Shown here piece after piece: positions 35,810 through 48,293 of a stretch of 64,000 nt of DNA; within the stretch, counting starts at the first letter, position 1; the number at the start of each line of letters is the position of its first letter. The translations under genes were made by a program, and so were the position numbers. The notes beneath the pieces were generated by a model. That model was given only the letters and a program-made list of their open reading frames with translations. It was not told where the DNA came from and did no database searches. Location of the stretch: contig JABWDB010000009.1 of the NCBI GenBank assembly GCA_019614645.1, positions 5,127,501 to 5,191,500 of the forward strand, given 5' to 3'. The stretch is from Stratiolaelaps scimitus (lineage: Eukaryota > Arthropoda > Arachnida > Mesostigmata > Laelapidae).

Positions 35810-36184
35810 TTTAGAATCTTCTCGGTTCTTCGGCTTCCCCTCATATCACCAAAGCGGCCGGCCTGCGCGGCTGACAGTGTGCACTGTCTACAGATGATCC
35901 AAAACCGGTTCCTGCGCATGCTTAGTGGTATTGCTAGTACCGAGCGTACAATACTGTGTATCCTCGACATACCCTCGTTAATCAGATTTCGCATACTGAT
36001 CGCAATGTTGAAAAATATGAAAGTAACACACGGCCGAAATCGTCTTCGTGGTCGTGGACTCGTCATTCGAGCAGCTCGGCAGTGGGATGTTTCCCCATCC
36101 GAGACCAGAGCTGCCACCTGACTAAGCAAATTTAAAATCGAGTTCAAAAATCATCTTCTCGATCTTCAGAGGATTCCTCGCTAG
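35810..36184 (+). mobile_element. Non-LTR retrotransposon ORF2 C-terminal relic (Jockey/CR1-like)
   Basis: One frame reads FRIFSVLRLPLISPKRPACA and then a stretch matching the thumb/connector end of LINE reverse transcriptases: HCLQMIQNRFLRMLSG (35882 onward), then a spaced DIPSLIRFRI helix. It continues to a typical ORF2 ending, with WDVSP followed by LSKFKIEFKNHLL. An in-frame TGA (36119-36121) splits the last motif, and the frame finally stops at TAG 36182-36184. The polymerase core (including any YxDD) is not present upstream in a recognisable frame, so this is a 5'-truncated dead copy. The clade is judged by pattern only. Confidence 0.7.
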
Positions 36185-36589
36185 ACGTCTCTGCTCATTG
36201 TGAATCCGAGTAATGCCTATATATATATATATGGGTTCAATGTTCGGGTCTTCCAGTGCCAGGCATACTACTATTGTATAACATTTTGTCCGTTTTGTCC
36301 TCAAGAGACTGTCCGCGGTTGGAAACAGCGAGTTGTCTCTGGCCTGTACTTATCGCTTCAATTGTTGTCAGTATATGTACATTGTTCTACACCAACACAT
36401 ACAATATTCATCAATAATAAGATAATTGTGATATTACTCAGACAGAGCAGACGCAACCTATACACGAATCGGGAATCTGATGCTACTGTTCTGTATTGTC
36501 TCTGCCACGACTGCAACCAATAACACGCTTAATAAATATGTTCCTTGTCAACAACAAGTCTAAAAGTCTTACACATATATAATTATAAT

Positions 36590-36738
36590 TGTTTTTCGAG
36601 CTGACCCTCAGCTGTTCCCCTACGTGACAGGCCTCAGCTCTTAACCCTTTAGGTATTACTATGAGTACCTGTCGGGGCCACCTTTGCTTATTCTCTTCCT
36701 TATATATATATATATATATATATATACTCGTTTTACCT
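36590..36738 (+). repeat. Dispersed hairpin-containing repeat, copy 2 with internal (TA)n
   Basis: The same family as 9033-9151. The core matches closely from GTTTTTCGAGCTGACCCTCA through GGGGCCACCTTTGCTTATTC. Where copy 1 reads CCTTACTCGT, this copy reads CCTTA, then about 25 bp of (TA)n (36701-36725), then CTCGT. The microsatellite has therefore grown inside the element, and the family extends at least to the following ACCTG. Confidence 0.75.
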
Positions 36739-39700
36739 GGCTATGTCTTCCGATGAGAGGAAGAATATCACAAGTATCACAGTAACAGCAGCAACTTTCT
36801 ACAGCATACATTTTTACAAGTGCCTATTCATTTTCAGATGATCGACGAGTTTGGTCGGAAACAAGATTACGTACGTACAAATGATTTGTGCTCTTGGTCC
36901 ATCTAGGTACTAGAGAAAGATGACTAAGAGAACCAGAAACAGCCCGATTCGTTGCTGGGTAGGTGTTGGCCAGCAGTTGGGTCGACCCAGTGCACGGTCG
37001 ATATTGGTCCACTCCGGCCCAATACCAGTTCAGGCTGTTTGAGGCGAACCCAATCAATTACACTGCTAAATTGAAAAACAAGCTAGACCTGTAAGTCGAA
37101 CTGCTCATGCACACGTCCAAACTCTATCGGCAACTCTAACGTAAAACCCTCATCGCCAAGAGGTATCAATCACCTGACACCCACCCTCAACAATTATGTT
37201 CCTATATATATATATATTTATACGTATAAACGATATATTCTTCGCCGCAAATGACGCACGCCTGTTTCCGTTGCGGACCAGACGACAACAGGTAGGCTGA
37301 ATGATTTGTGAATGGCGCCACAGCAGACACCGACGAATGTAATTGGGGTTGTAGATAGAATGAGTCAAAAATGGCATTAGCGTGCCTCACGCTGAATACT
37401 GGACAGTGTTCGTCCGTTCCTATTTGGCACCCTGCCATTCGCCGTTCTTCCATAGAGTCTCGCAGTGTGGGAACACTCGATTCCACTGTTTTCCCCGTTC
37501 ACTCTCTCTCCCTCTTCCTCTCGTGCTTTTGTTGCGGCTCTAACCGCCTGGCTAGCCTGCTACCCTCTGCAGGCAGACAGCCGGCCAGCCAGCCAACCGA
37601 CCATTCGATGGACGTGGATATGCCGGCAACTGGAATCTGCACGACGGCAGGCAGAACCGCTTTCTATCCAACTACCGGTAGCTCTGAGTGGCTGTTGGCT
37701 ATTGCCACCGCTGTGGTCGTCGTGGTGGCGCCCAGCGTGGTAATGCCGGATAGGTAGCCAATGCCAATGCCAGCAGCAACCGCTGTAGGGGCAATAGCAG
37801 CGAGCAAAGCACAAATCCTACGTTTCCCCCCTCGATTGATCATATTCTTTTTTCTTTCGCCTCTGCTGGCACTAGGCGTCGCAGGAGAGCGGCTCTGGCC
37901 CGCTCAGCCTCGTCCCGCCACAGCCCGCCCAGTCCAGCCCAGAACGCCGCGTACCTAACGGAACTCTGTGGTGCACGGTAGTAGTAGTCGTGGCCGTAGG
38001 GGCTGCTTTTGCTGCCTGCCACTGCTGCTGGCGTTGCAGCGGTAATAGCCCTGAGCTCCGATACCTCCTTCTCCGGCTCCGCCGGCTCCCGCTTGCACGC
38101 TGCCGCCTGCGTCTTTGGTTCGCTCCTTCGCGCTCGCCTTCGTTCCTCCTTCCCGCCGACGCCGTTGGAGAGAAGAGGACACCGTCAGTTACCAGGAACG
38201 GCGGGCAGTGCCAGGGACGCCGCGGACCGATGCGAGGGTAGCTGGATGGACGCAAGGTGGAAGAAGCAAGGGGGTCGCGGGGAATGCTGAAACGGGGTCG
38301 GGAAGAGAAACCGAGAAGAAAAACGCCGGGCTACGGAGAACACTGGCAGACGATGGGACTCCGGTAGAGCTCGAGCGACGGGCTGAACAGCTAGCGGAAG
38401 CTCAACTGGGATCTGTGCGCGGAGCAGCGCGAGCCAGCCAGAGAGACGGCGGAACCTGCCGGGTTCGGCAGGTGGCTGTCTGCTGGTGGGGAGCAGGGCG
38501 GTTGGCCCGGTCGGGTGGCCGAAGCTGCGGCCCGAGGACTGCACTTATAAATGGATTTCGCAAACGGATTTATACTCGGGGCTTGCTAGCTGGCTGGTCC
38601 CTCTTCGTCGAGCCTGGCGGCTAAGGCAAAGACTCTGGGCATTGGCTGCCAGCGAAGGGGTGCAGAGGTGAGGGGCGAAACGAAGCAGCCGCGTGCCCCA
38701 GCCTGACTCAAAGGTACAACCAACGCGAAAGGAGCCGGTCAACGCAGGAACGTCGGGAGGGTCGAGGGCTGAAAAAAGAGAATTCTAAGAAGCCCCAAAG
38801 CTTCAAGGAGGTTGAAGCTCGCCTGGAGTACTACTGAAAGAGCTGGTGGCGAGAAGCGCTCAGTCGTCGTTTAGCCACTGAGAGCAGCACAGAGCGCAGC
38901 GTAGATGGAATTTTCACTGTGTCTGTCCGAAGCAGTCGAAATGAGGAGAGGGAATGAGTGGGCGAGATGGGATAGATAAGGTAGAGAGACTTCTCAATGG
39001 GAAGATGAGACAGGAGTAGAGAGAGGTCGAGGTTTGCTTGACCCGTCTGATCGGATAAGAGCGATTGGGAGGCGGGAGAGAACGAAGACGATAGAGATAG
39101 AGACAAGACTCGGGTGAGGCTTCGACGGAGAAGGCCGTTTTGAAGTAAAACAAAGAAACAAACGATACCAGTTGGCCTTCGTCTCACCCCCCCCCCCTTT
39201 TGTTTCGTCGCTGGGTCGCCTTGAAGTATGAAATCTATAACCCGGCTAAGCAGATATATTGGAGCGAGTTACCGAAGTAGGTGTTATATATATATATATA
39301 TATATATATAATATGTTTTTCAAGGCTATCTTATATCATTTTAATTTCAACCGTTTGATACGTACGTATGTGGATCAAGTGAAATGGTCGGCAGTGTACC
39401 ATCTAGTTTAGCTTTCATAAGTCAGCGAACGTCTCGACTTTGGACTAACTAACCAACGACTTGGCAGAGGCTATAATTATGCGAGCGAATTCACATGTGA
39501 CTATTACAACTTCTAGTGTACATATGACAAAGGACAGATACGGCCAGTTCGTTTTGACGACATCTTTATGTAAGCCATAAGGGACCATATTGAACTTGAT
39601 CTTATCCTCAATTGTAGCTATCCTACAGATCGAACTGGAGCCAGTACCCAAAACTCCTATAGTTAAAATACGTTAAGAGTTAGACGCACTCCCCATAATT

Positions 39701-41650
39701 ATCTTCAGCCATTAACAGTACTACAATTAACGATTGAGTCTTTGGGAGTATTTCTAATGTCTACAAAACGACATCCACTAAAAGCAGCGATGACGCTTTT
39801 GACATAACAAAGAAATCGCAGCCTGCATTGAGGTCATGACACACACACATATATATGTGTGTGTGTGTTTGTGTGTAAAGGCAATCAATTATTCCCCGAG
39901 ACGCAGATCTCGCGGCCGGTTTCATCGATCTACATTTAAGCCCATTACGCCAGCCCGCGTTATCCACGTTAAATGATAGCATTCACTTACCCATTCACAC
40001 AATTCACTCAATAGAAATTCGAGCGTGTAAGTTGCGTATGCAAACCCAAATCAAGGGTTATATATACCACTTGCTGTAGATTATAATTTGCCCATTCGTT
40101 GTTACCTCATCAGCAATCGCTGTTAACTGACTCACACTCAAGTCGTCCATCTCTCGCTTTGGCTAGGCACCTGACGCCATAATAGCATACGTAGAAATAT
40201 GTCGCGACGTGTGTGGCGGTCGAAAGGTCTCCGGCACTGAAAAAAAAACCCAGCAATCGCTGGCTCAAGCCCAGCGATGCCCAGTTATACACGTGTTGCT
40301 TGACACGAACAACGCTTAGTTATTTAATAGCGTATTAAATTTCTCCAGGTAGGCGAGAGGTCATTCTCCAGCACTTGGTGAACACAAGCGTTTCATTTGT
40401 TGCGTTAGTTAGGTCTCCTGATACGGAAGCTGATGACCGAAGCGACCCGGCCAGCGTGACCGGGGCGTGGGGGTGGGCTTAGGGCTATGGCGGGTAATAA
40501 TGGAAATGCTAATCGCGCCAAGCGGAAGTCACTTTGGTTCAGACAAATGTTGTTTTGACAAATGGATGAATGGATGAATGAAGGAACGTTTAAAACTATC
40601 CAATGGAGCAGGCAAATGAAATTCAGCTGTACATACAGCAACACATACATTTGCCTTATGTGCTTGTGTGTGTGTGTGCGTGTGTGTACAGCCTGTCACG
40701 TGCGAGCGAGGATAGAGTCAGATGGTTTAAGGATCTTACAAAGTAGCATGCGATACAGATGGAGTAACGCTGCAGTGTGTTCTGCGGTGGGTTCGAGCGC
40801 GACTCGTCGACAAAACAAAACTGAGAATCGATCCACGGTAGAATGCCTTTGGAGATGCATTAAAAGGGCACCTTCCTGAACAGCGTCACTGTGGCTGAAT
40901 GCCTAATTAACTGACACAGATACCATGGGCATTCTCTGTCACAACGAGTTGTACATATTTCGATCGAATTGTACATCTTTGCAAATAAATTAAATTGAAT
41001 ATTAACAAAAAAAGGTTTTTTTTTCTCGATTTGACTAACACAAGAAGAACTTTTGTAACACTTTTGGTAAAATGATTATATCGTTAGCTGTTCTCCTAAG
41101 ACCATAAATCATGATTCTGATTATCGTCGCTTGCAGGAATCATTGGCAAAGATCTAGGTAACACAGCGTATATACGCAGGCTCTTATTCATTCCATATTC
41201 TGCAGCTGTAAGTTATATATATATATATATATATAAAGTTACAAAGTTGGTCATTGGCTAAACGTTTTAGCTACATTAGCCCGCTGCCCTTTTTGCTATT
41301 GTGAAGGCAATTTTCGACCGCCACACCCATAGAACTCATCGTATAAAGATGCCATTGCCGCCGCCGCTGCAGTGGCGATTTCTATTCTAGAGCGGAAACA
41401 CAGGGAGCAACAACGTGAATGGCCAACGAGGTGGACCGCGTAGGCGTTCGTTTGTGCCGCGTGAAGAATCTCCCTGCGTAGTCGAACACAGGCGTACTAT
41501 AGGTGCATGCGTCATTAAGTAATGAAACAAGCAAGTCATAGCGAAATTAACCCTACCCTCCCCACATTCATTGCCGCACTCCGCCAGCGCCTCATGGTTC
41601 CGCTCTATCATGAATGCTATTGTGCCTCCTGTCTATCATATTGCCATCCT
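36739..41650. other. Intergenic: AT-rich flanks around a GC-rich block (37.4-39.2 kb)
   Basis: The central block is CpG-rich with GCCAGCCA-type tandems and long, domain-less open frames on both strands. The flanks hold (TA)n at 39285 and 41214 and a CA/TA/TG mirror palindrome at 39841-39864. No gene recognised. Confidence 0.45.
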
Positions 41651-42634
41651 ATGGTATCCCAGCTAGCTCATAAGTAAGCAGCAACAATGGTAGTAGTTGT
41701 AGTTATGGGAGCGGTGGAAGCGATGCTGGTGCCCGTAGCAGAGGACGTAGGGACCCTGTTCTCAGTTCGGCGCCTCGTGCTGCCACTGTGTCCGTTGAGT
41801 AGCGTACGGCTATCTCCCACAAAGAAGGGGACGCCTATGGCGATGCAATGGAATCATAGGCTTGATGAGAAAAAGACAGACCGACATTGAGATGGGGCGC
41901 GGATACGGTCGCCGCCATAGCCGGTGCCCACATTGGTGCCCCTCCGCTGTTTCCATCACCCGATCCGATTCTATCTGACCGCCGGGCAGCCGGGCCGGCC
42001 TCCGCACTGGAGGTGTGTAGGACTCATGTCGACGTGGCCGGTTGTTGTGCGCGTCCATGTGATCGGCGGAGCTTGTATCGCCTAGACGAGTGCGTGTATT
42101 TGTGTAGTGTGTGTGTGTCGGGTGTATGTGTGTGTTAGCGTTGCCGACGTCGCCTCGGTTGTCGCCTACAGCGAGCGTCACTGGCGTGCCTTCCTGATGG
42201 CCTATTAGTCTAATCACCTAATAACGAACGGATGGCTGCCGGCCAAGACTACCGGACGGGGCAGGACCGCCGGCCAACCGAGGCAAAGAACCGAATGCGT
42301 CGACAGCGGCGGCGGCGGCGGCGGCGTAGAACACCGAACGCCCGACGACAAGAAGACATAGCAGGCCACCAGAAGCACTACCACGACCATTATATAATAC
42401 CCCCTTCCTGCAACCCTGGCCCTGGCGTTCGCTGCCCGACGATGTCGGTCACCGCAGGACATCCTTTGCTGGGTCAGTCCTCCTTTTCTCCTATCACCCC
42501 ACTAAAGCAGCCCACACCGACTTGTATACCCAGCTCGGCTAACGAATAGCGACAAAAGTCGAAGTGACAGAGGAAACACTGCAGAGCTGTATAATGAACT
42601 TAATAATAGAAAAAAAAACAGTCAAACCCGTGTG

Positions 42635-42665
<31 letters not shown>

Positions 42666-45600
42666 AGAAGATCAGTGAATCGATACCTTAAGCGTACCAC
42701 TGCTGTGATCAGGTTTGATGTCGTCACCTCCTGAAACTCTCGTGTCCTAAGCAGTAGCAACAATGTATACTCTCGTTCGTGGCGAATGAAGTGGTTGTTT
42801 GTTTTGCTGCAACTGCAAGTAATCTTGACATTTATTGTGATCTTCATCCGTACAGCCGAGACTTATAAAGGGACGTGCAGTGACGAATTTAGCACTGCCG
42901 AATCTTCAAGTATATGTTTCGGGCAAACTCATCTCTATCAAGCTGGTGGGACCGAATCGAATAGAAACTCTTAAAAAAAAACACAGGTGGATCCAGCTGT
43001 TCAATACAATTTGGCCCACATGTTCGAACCAGCACGCGTATACATAGATATCCAAGCTGCGTCTGGAATTGCCCCCAACGTTCGCTTCTGTCATCGTCCA
43101 TGGACCACAACACCTAGAGCCTCATGTACTGGAGTCTCGTTTTAGACAGAACAGTCCACGCGTTACGCTGGGCGAGCCGGAAAGGACGGGACTGTCTGCA
43201 AGAGTTAGGACACCTGGGGGAGGGAGGCATCTCGGGGTATGGGTAAGGGACGCGCGGGACAGCTTTGTTGGTTAGCCAGCGAAAGACCATGGCCACCCGG
43301 CACCGCCACAGCCAAAACGTACTCTCTCTTTTCGGCTAATTGCAACTTCCGTTAGCTCGAGTTTCGCTACAGAAGAGATCTGATGCAGGGAGCCAACCGG
43401 CGACTAGAGCTTTGGGTACTAGTTCTGGGGGAAATGAGGAACGAAAAGAAGACCGGGGTCCTGCAGCCAGTGGCAGCAGAAGCGGCAGCAGCAGAGGAGG
43501 TCGGCTAAAGCTGAACGCAGTAAGCACATCCCCCCCCCGCGCTAGGAACGAAGAGCCGGTGCGGGGAGGGAGCAGAGCGATAGAATAGAACAGGGAGCAT
43601 CGCGCCTGCCATAGGGGTAGTCGCTGTGGCCGGCAACAGCCGCAGCTCGCAGCAGAGTTGATGAGATGTACGAATGGGCTGCAGTATCAAGACAAGCTCG
43701 GTCTACCAGAGGCCTGCCTCAGCTCCCGTCTACCCCACCGATGCCCTCAGCAAGCCCCGCAGAGGGAGACGAGCCAGACTAGTTGCAGTACTAGAGGAGC
43801 AGCAGCGGCGGCGGCAGCAGCAGGAATGGTAGTAGTGGCTGGTTGTAGTGGCAGCAAATAAGGGAATCCCAGCAGCCAAGTTCTTTCTCTCTTACTTCGG
43901 CGAGACTCTTCTCCGTGCCCCCCCCCCCCCCGCAAGGGGATTCGCCTTCTGCTGCTGTTGGTGCCGTCGGTCTTTCGGCGCCGCCGACGACACTGCCCCT
44001 CATTCTTCGCTGGCGCCGCGAGTGGTACTCATTGCGCAGTACCCATCGTATTGTCCCTGTTCCTCCGTCTGTTGTATTTCCTGCTAGCTATAGTATTCGT
44101 ATTTGACGATGGAAAAATAACCGACGCTCACTGACAGGGTTAGTTGGCGGACGGTTGTGGTAGCAGCAGCAGCAGCCGCCCTTGGTTTGACTTATCCAGC
44201 ACGAATTGTTAGAGTCCACACTCGGCGTGGTCGCACAACCTTCGATATGTGTACAGTGAACGGGAAGAGATGCAAGAAAGGAAAGTCTTATTGGAGGCAA
44301 CAATTGAAAATCGAACAACAAAGAAAAATAACTGGTACTGCGGCACGGGCGAGTGTAAACAGAGATCAAATGCTTTTCCGGCTGGATATGCATAGGGCAC
44401 ATTGTGAGGCACGGGTGAGAAGCACATTGATTTGACAGTTAACGTCTTTGTTTTGGCCATTTGGCCTTAGAATCACCTCGTTATTGTGACAATGATCGCT
44501 ACACGGATCCACGGAATTAATTAGGTGAAAATAATCGAAATTAAAACGAGAGGCTTACAATATGACTAACGAGAATCTTGAAAAACATATACACTTAAAT
44601 TATGTGCAGTATCACATTCAGTATAAATATGCAAGCCTGTTGATGCTTCAGTGCGTAATAAATAGCATTACATAATATAATTTGTTTCGATTTGAAACCA
44701 CAATCTTCTCCCTGTTTTCTAGTTCTTGAATCAGAGTCAGCGTCATGTTTGCAAAATTCTAGTGAAATTTTTCATGTGTGATTATGGTTCAGTTAATTAT
44801 AATCGCCTATACAATGTGTGTAATGATAAAAATAACATGTGTAATAATAATAATAATTAATTATTATATTATACAATGTGTGCAATGATAATAAAAATGG
44901 AGTAGAGATATATTTCCGCAGATCAATGGGAATATATAATAATGATAACTTTTTCTATTTAATTAGTCGCGCTGAGTAGGTATGTGTCACTTCAAGGGGC
45001 TCGAATCGCAATGGAAATATCGAGGCCGTCATGGTCATACCCGAGGGAGGCGATGGCATAGCCTCTCTGCTGCACAGCGCTCCAGAAGAAAGAATCTAGT
45101 GTGCTTGTCCCCGGTGGCACGGCTCAGCCTGTGGTGGAATCCTTCGAAGGAGTTAGCGGTAAGATGGCCGTGACCGCATAGAGTTTCGAAGGCGGAAGAA
45201 GAGGTGAGTTGCCTGATTGCCGGCGTACGCACAATCATAATCAATACCTGGTGGAAATTGAATTTGAGACATAGGAATATATAAAAGAGTAGAAAAATTA
45301 TGTGAATTAAATTGGGATCAAGGGAAACACCGATATAATACGGTGAGAACGGTAAAAATAAGGAAATAAATGTTATAATCATCTGCTTTTTTCATTTCTG
45401 GTATACCATTATTAGTACTGTACTGACATATCTAGCATACGTTTTTTGATTATATATATATATATATATTATATTTTAGTGCAGTACGAAAACCTTGGGG
45501 GCTGACCATCAACCAACATTTACTACAGCTTCCGTCATTGTATATATATATATATATATGTTTACAAGTCTTTCGCACCGTCGAAGGCATCGGTAATATG

Positions 45601-45990
45601 AGGCACTTTATAGGCTGGCTTGCTGTTCGATATTCTCCAATGGCCCCCTATCATCACACGACCGCTGCCAATTTAGTGACTCTTATTAAAACGGCTATTT
45701 AAGTCCGTCGGGCCCAAGCATTTCCTCACCATTAAATGCGGGTCCCTCACTCGTTGTCCAGGACAACGAATTGTTGTTCTTTCACGCATACAATTTTAAA
45801 TGTTTGCAGATTAACAAGACAGGTGTCTGTCAGCCTTTTTAACCATCTTCCTCTACACCCAGCTGATCGTGTTCAAAACCTTGTTAATGTGGACGACACT
45901 TACATTAGCCAAGAACACACTGGAAATTCTATGCCCAATTGAGTCTGGTGATATCCCACCGGTGTGGCCGACTCCGTTTACTGTTATGTT
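41651..45990. other. Intergenic: GC-rich block then AT-rich stretch
   Basis: Includes a C14 run (43918-43931), a G/C-rich island of about 200 bp (44980-45190) inside AT-rich sequence, and a local duplication of ATACAATGTGTG-AATGATAA (44809 and 44871). A 62-codon frame at 42786-42974 has a signal-peptide-like start. No gene confirmed. Confidence 0.4.
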
Positions 45991-46004
45991 GTCTATTATG
46001 CTGT

Positions 46005-46148
46005 TTTAGCATTGCTTCGTAAGACGGACCCCTAAATGCAGATGTGCAACGGTGGGGATCGAACCCGTGCACCTACCTGCCTCTCTACGTGGTAAAAGCA
46101 CTACCGTGGATGTTAAATGTTGGCTGAGAGTCAGCCTAAAAACCTAGG
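46005..46148 (+). mobile_element. tRNA-derived SINE, copy C, with inverted 5' segment
   Basis: From 46005 to about 46093 the SINE head and mid-body are in reverse orientation, including a perfect-consensus B box complement (GGTTCGATCCC on the minus strand). From 46094 the 3' body resumes in direct orientation (AAAAGCACTACCGTGG ... TTAAATGTTGGCTGAGAGTC). Both pieces start at the same element position, the AAAAGC motif. The flanks are a 12-bp duplication with one mismatch: CTATTATGCTGT at 45993-46004 and CTATAATGCTGT at 46149-46160. The 5' end is truncated upstream of the B box, so the A box is missing. Confidence 0.85.
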
Positions 46149-46160
46149 CTATAATGCTGT

Positions 46161-48120
46161 CACTGTGGCCAGCATGGTGATTTTTTCATGAATCAATTTG
46201 TAAAGGTATGTGGCGCTGGTTTCAAGTGCTGTATGGCCAGCCCGGCGCTAACCGGAACTAAACCAAAATCATACACAATTTATTCCACGCATAGCTATGG
46301 ACATCCATAGCTAATTGTCAGGAAAGCGCACTCTTACACATTGGGTAGCTGTTCTAATGCGTTTGACCTGTAAGGATTCTATATGCTACACCTGCACATA
46401 ATATTTACATGTGTACACCAGATGTCTTCTTGTGCTATTTAGGCTCTCCGGCCTCAGTGATGATATTTCCTGACCAATTTAGGATGGGCGGCTTTATCGC
46501 CCGACGACGTAGTTGTTCGCAGGTTCGCATTTGGGCGCGTATCGCCTACCGAAATATTTTTCGGTGCAGCTATTCTTAGCTGTCCTCTGGTGGCCAGGGC
46601 CGCACACCTCGGCAGTGGCCGCCTGTTCCTTCGTGCATTGTGCAGGGAAGCGGCGGTCCCTTTCCAGGGCCAGCGTACGCCACTGGGCGCATAGTTGGGT
46701 TGAGGGGAGGGGGCGGGGGCAGACAGACGGACCCGGCCTGTGAAAGACTGTGGACGGTGGTGGCGGCGGCGGCGGCCGTGGTCAGGTAATCAAGAACCGG
46801 TGTACATTAGGCCCCATACTCCGTCGTCCACACCATCCCCATTTGCTTTCCTCGAGGCAGGCCGGCAGGCGCACGAGCCTGCTCTGCATAGGACTCGCTA
46901 AGGCCTGGACGAGACCATGTGGACTCTTGGCGGCACACACCCCGAGGGCCCCGATGGGGACATTTCTCAAACACTAAATTCTTGTTCTACGTTTTTGCGA
47001 GCTAGTCGAGCTAGTCGTGCCTGCTCACACACTGCTTTCTACTTCTCGACTTATCCTCAGAACCCACCAGAGAGATAGAGAGAGAGAGAGTGAAAGAGAG
47101 TCAGCCAGCGACCTCCGGTACCCCCTAGGCTCCCTTTTATGCCTGTCGGCTCTGCCACACGCATACACCGTCCGTCCGTCCGTTCGTCGCCATCCTTGAG
47201 ACGCCATTTAATGGACATGCTTCCCTCCAGGGACGATTAAGTGACCTTTAAGCGCATTTTTTGGAATATGAGTCTCTCGTCCCATCTCAACTCTGGGGCT
47301 GGCCCAAACTGCTACAGGGCAACCAAACGTCGGCCACTACCACTGCAGCCGCTGTCGCTGCCGGCTTTGCCTACCCCTGGAAGTCTCGTCATATCTGCCT
47401 GCCGGGGCCAGTCCTGTCTTGGCCTGGCCTGAGGTCTTTCTGCTCCTCACATCATTGGCGAGACGGAAGCCCAACCGAGCCGATACAACTTGGCATGACA
47501 GCCGCCTGCACATCTATGCTATCTATTTAGAGTAACCTACATGGTCTTACACCCGTGTGACACAGCCGCCGCCAACACCACTGACACCACAACCACCTGT
47601 AGCACACATATGAGAGAAGCGAGTGGAGCACACTCGAACGTACCGCCGCTGCGGACTGCTTTGTGCGTCATTCGGCCGAGTGCTTTGTGGCATTTAACTT
47701 CCTGTTCACTGGCACAATGGCTCTTGGTGCTGATCCTGTGCTGGTGCCGGTGACAGTTGCGCTGATGATGGTTTAGGTGGTGCATTGACGCACGAGATGT
47801 CGGGGCCAAACATCCATCCATCTGCCACTTGACGAGCAATTTCTGCTAATGCGTCCGTCGTCGTGATCGTCGTCGAAACGCACTTGTACGCGATATGGCG
47901 CCGTTGACCATTGACGCACATCGATTAATCCCCCACCGCCTCCAATCAGCTTGCGCGAGACGAATCTCATCTGGTACAAAGAGATAAGCAACCAGCGGCC
48001 ATGAGAGCCAACCCCTCTCTGTTACTTGCGGGGACCAACTTGTCGACGGGTTGCAGACGAGAGACACGACGATAAAAGACAGATACGAACAGCCCGAATC
48101 TAGGCAAACAAGCGTGGCCG
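46161..48120. other. Region upstream of the secreted-protein gene
   Basis: The GC-rich part (46.5-47.7 kb) has CGG/GGC simple sequence and an imperfect (GA)n run near 47070. No gene recognised. The stretch next to 48128 is the likely promoter region of the 48294 gene. Confidence 0.45.
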
Positions 48121-48127
48121 TAGCAAG

Positions 48128-48135
48128 TATATAAT
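48128..48135 (+). promoter_or_regulatory. Candidate TATA box of the secreted-protein gene
   Basis: TATATAAT lies about 160 bp upstream of the ATG at 48294. Transcription would start near 48160, giving a 5' leader of roughly 135 nt. TA-rich octamers are common in this window, so position relative to the gene is the only support. Confidence 0.3.
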
Positions 48136-48293
48136 TCACCATTTGGCGTCGGTGGTAGTGGTTATAGACGAAATAGTGCCTCTAAGATACCACTGTTTAC
48201 ACCAGCATTACATCGATCATCATTCAGCGGCAGGCGACGCGGTGAATGCATTAGTGAGCTCTGTTCGCTGCTGCCTACGAAAATAGTGTTAAA

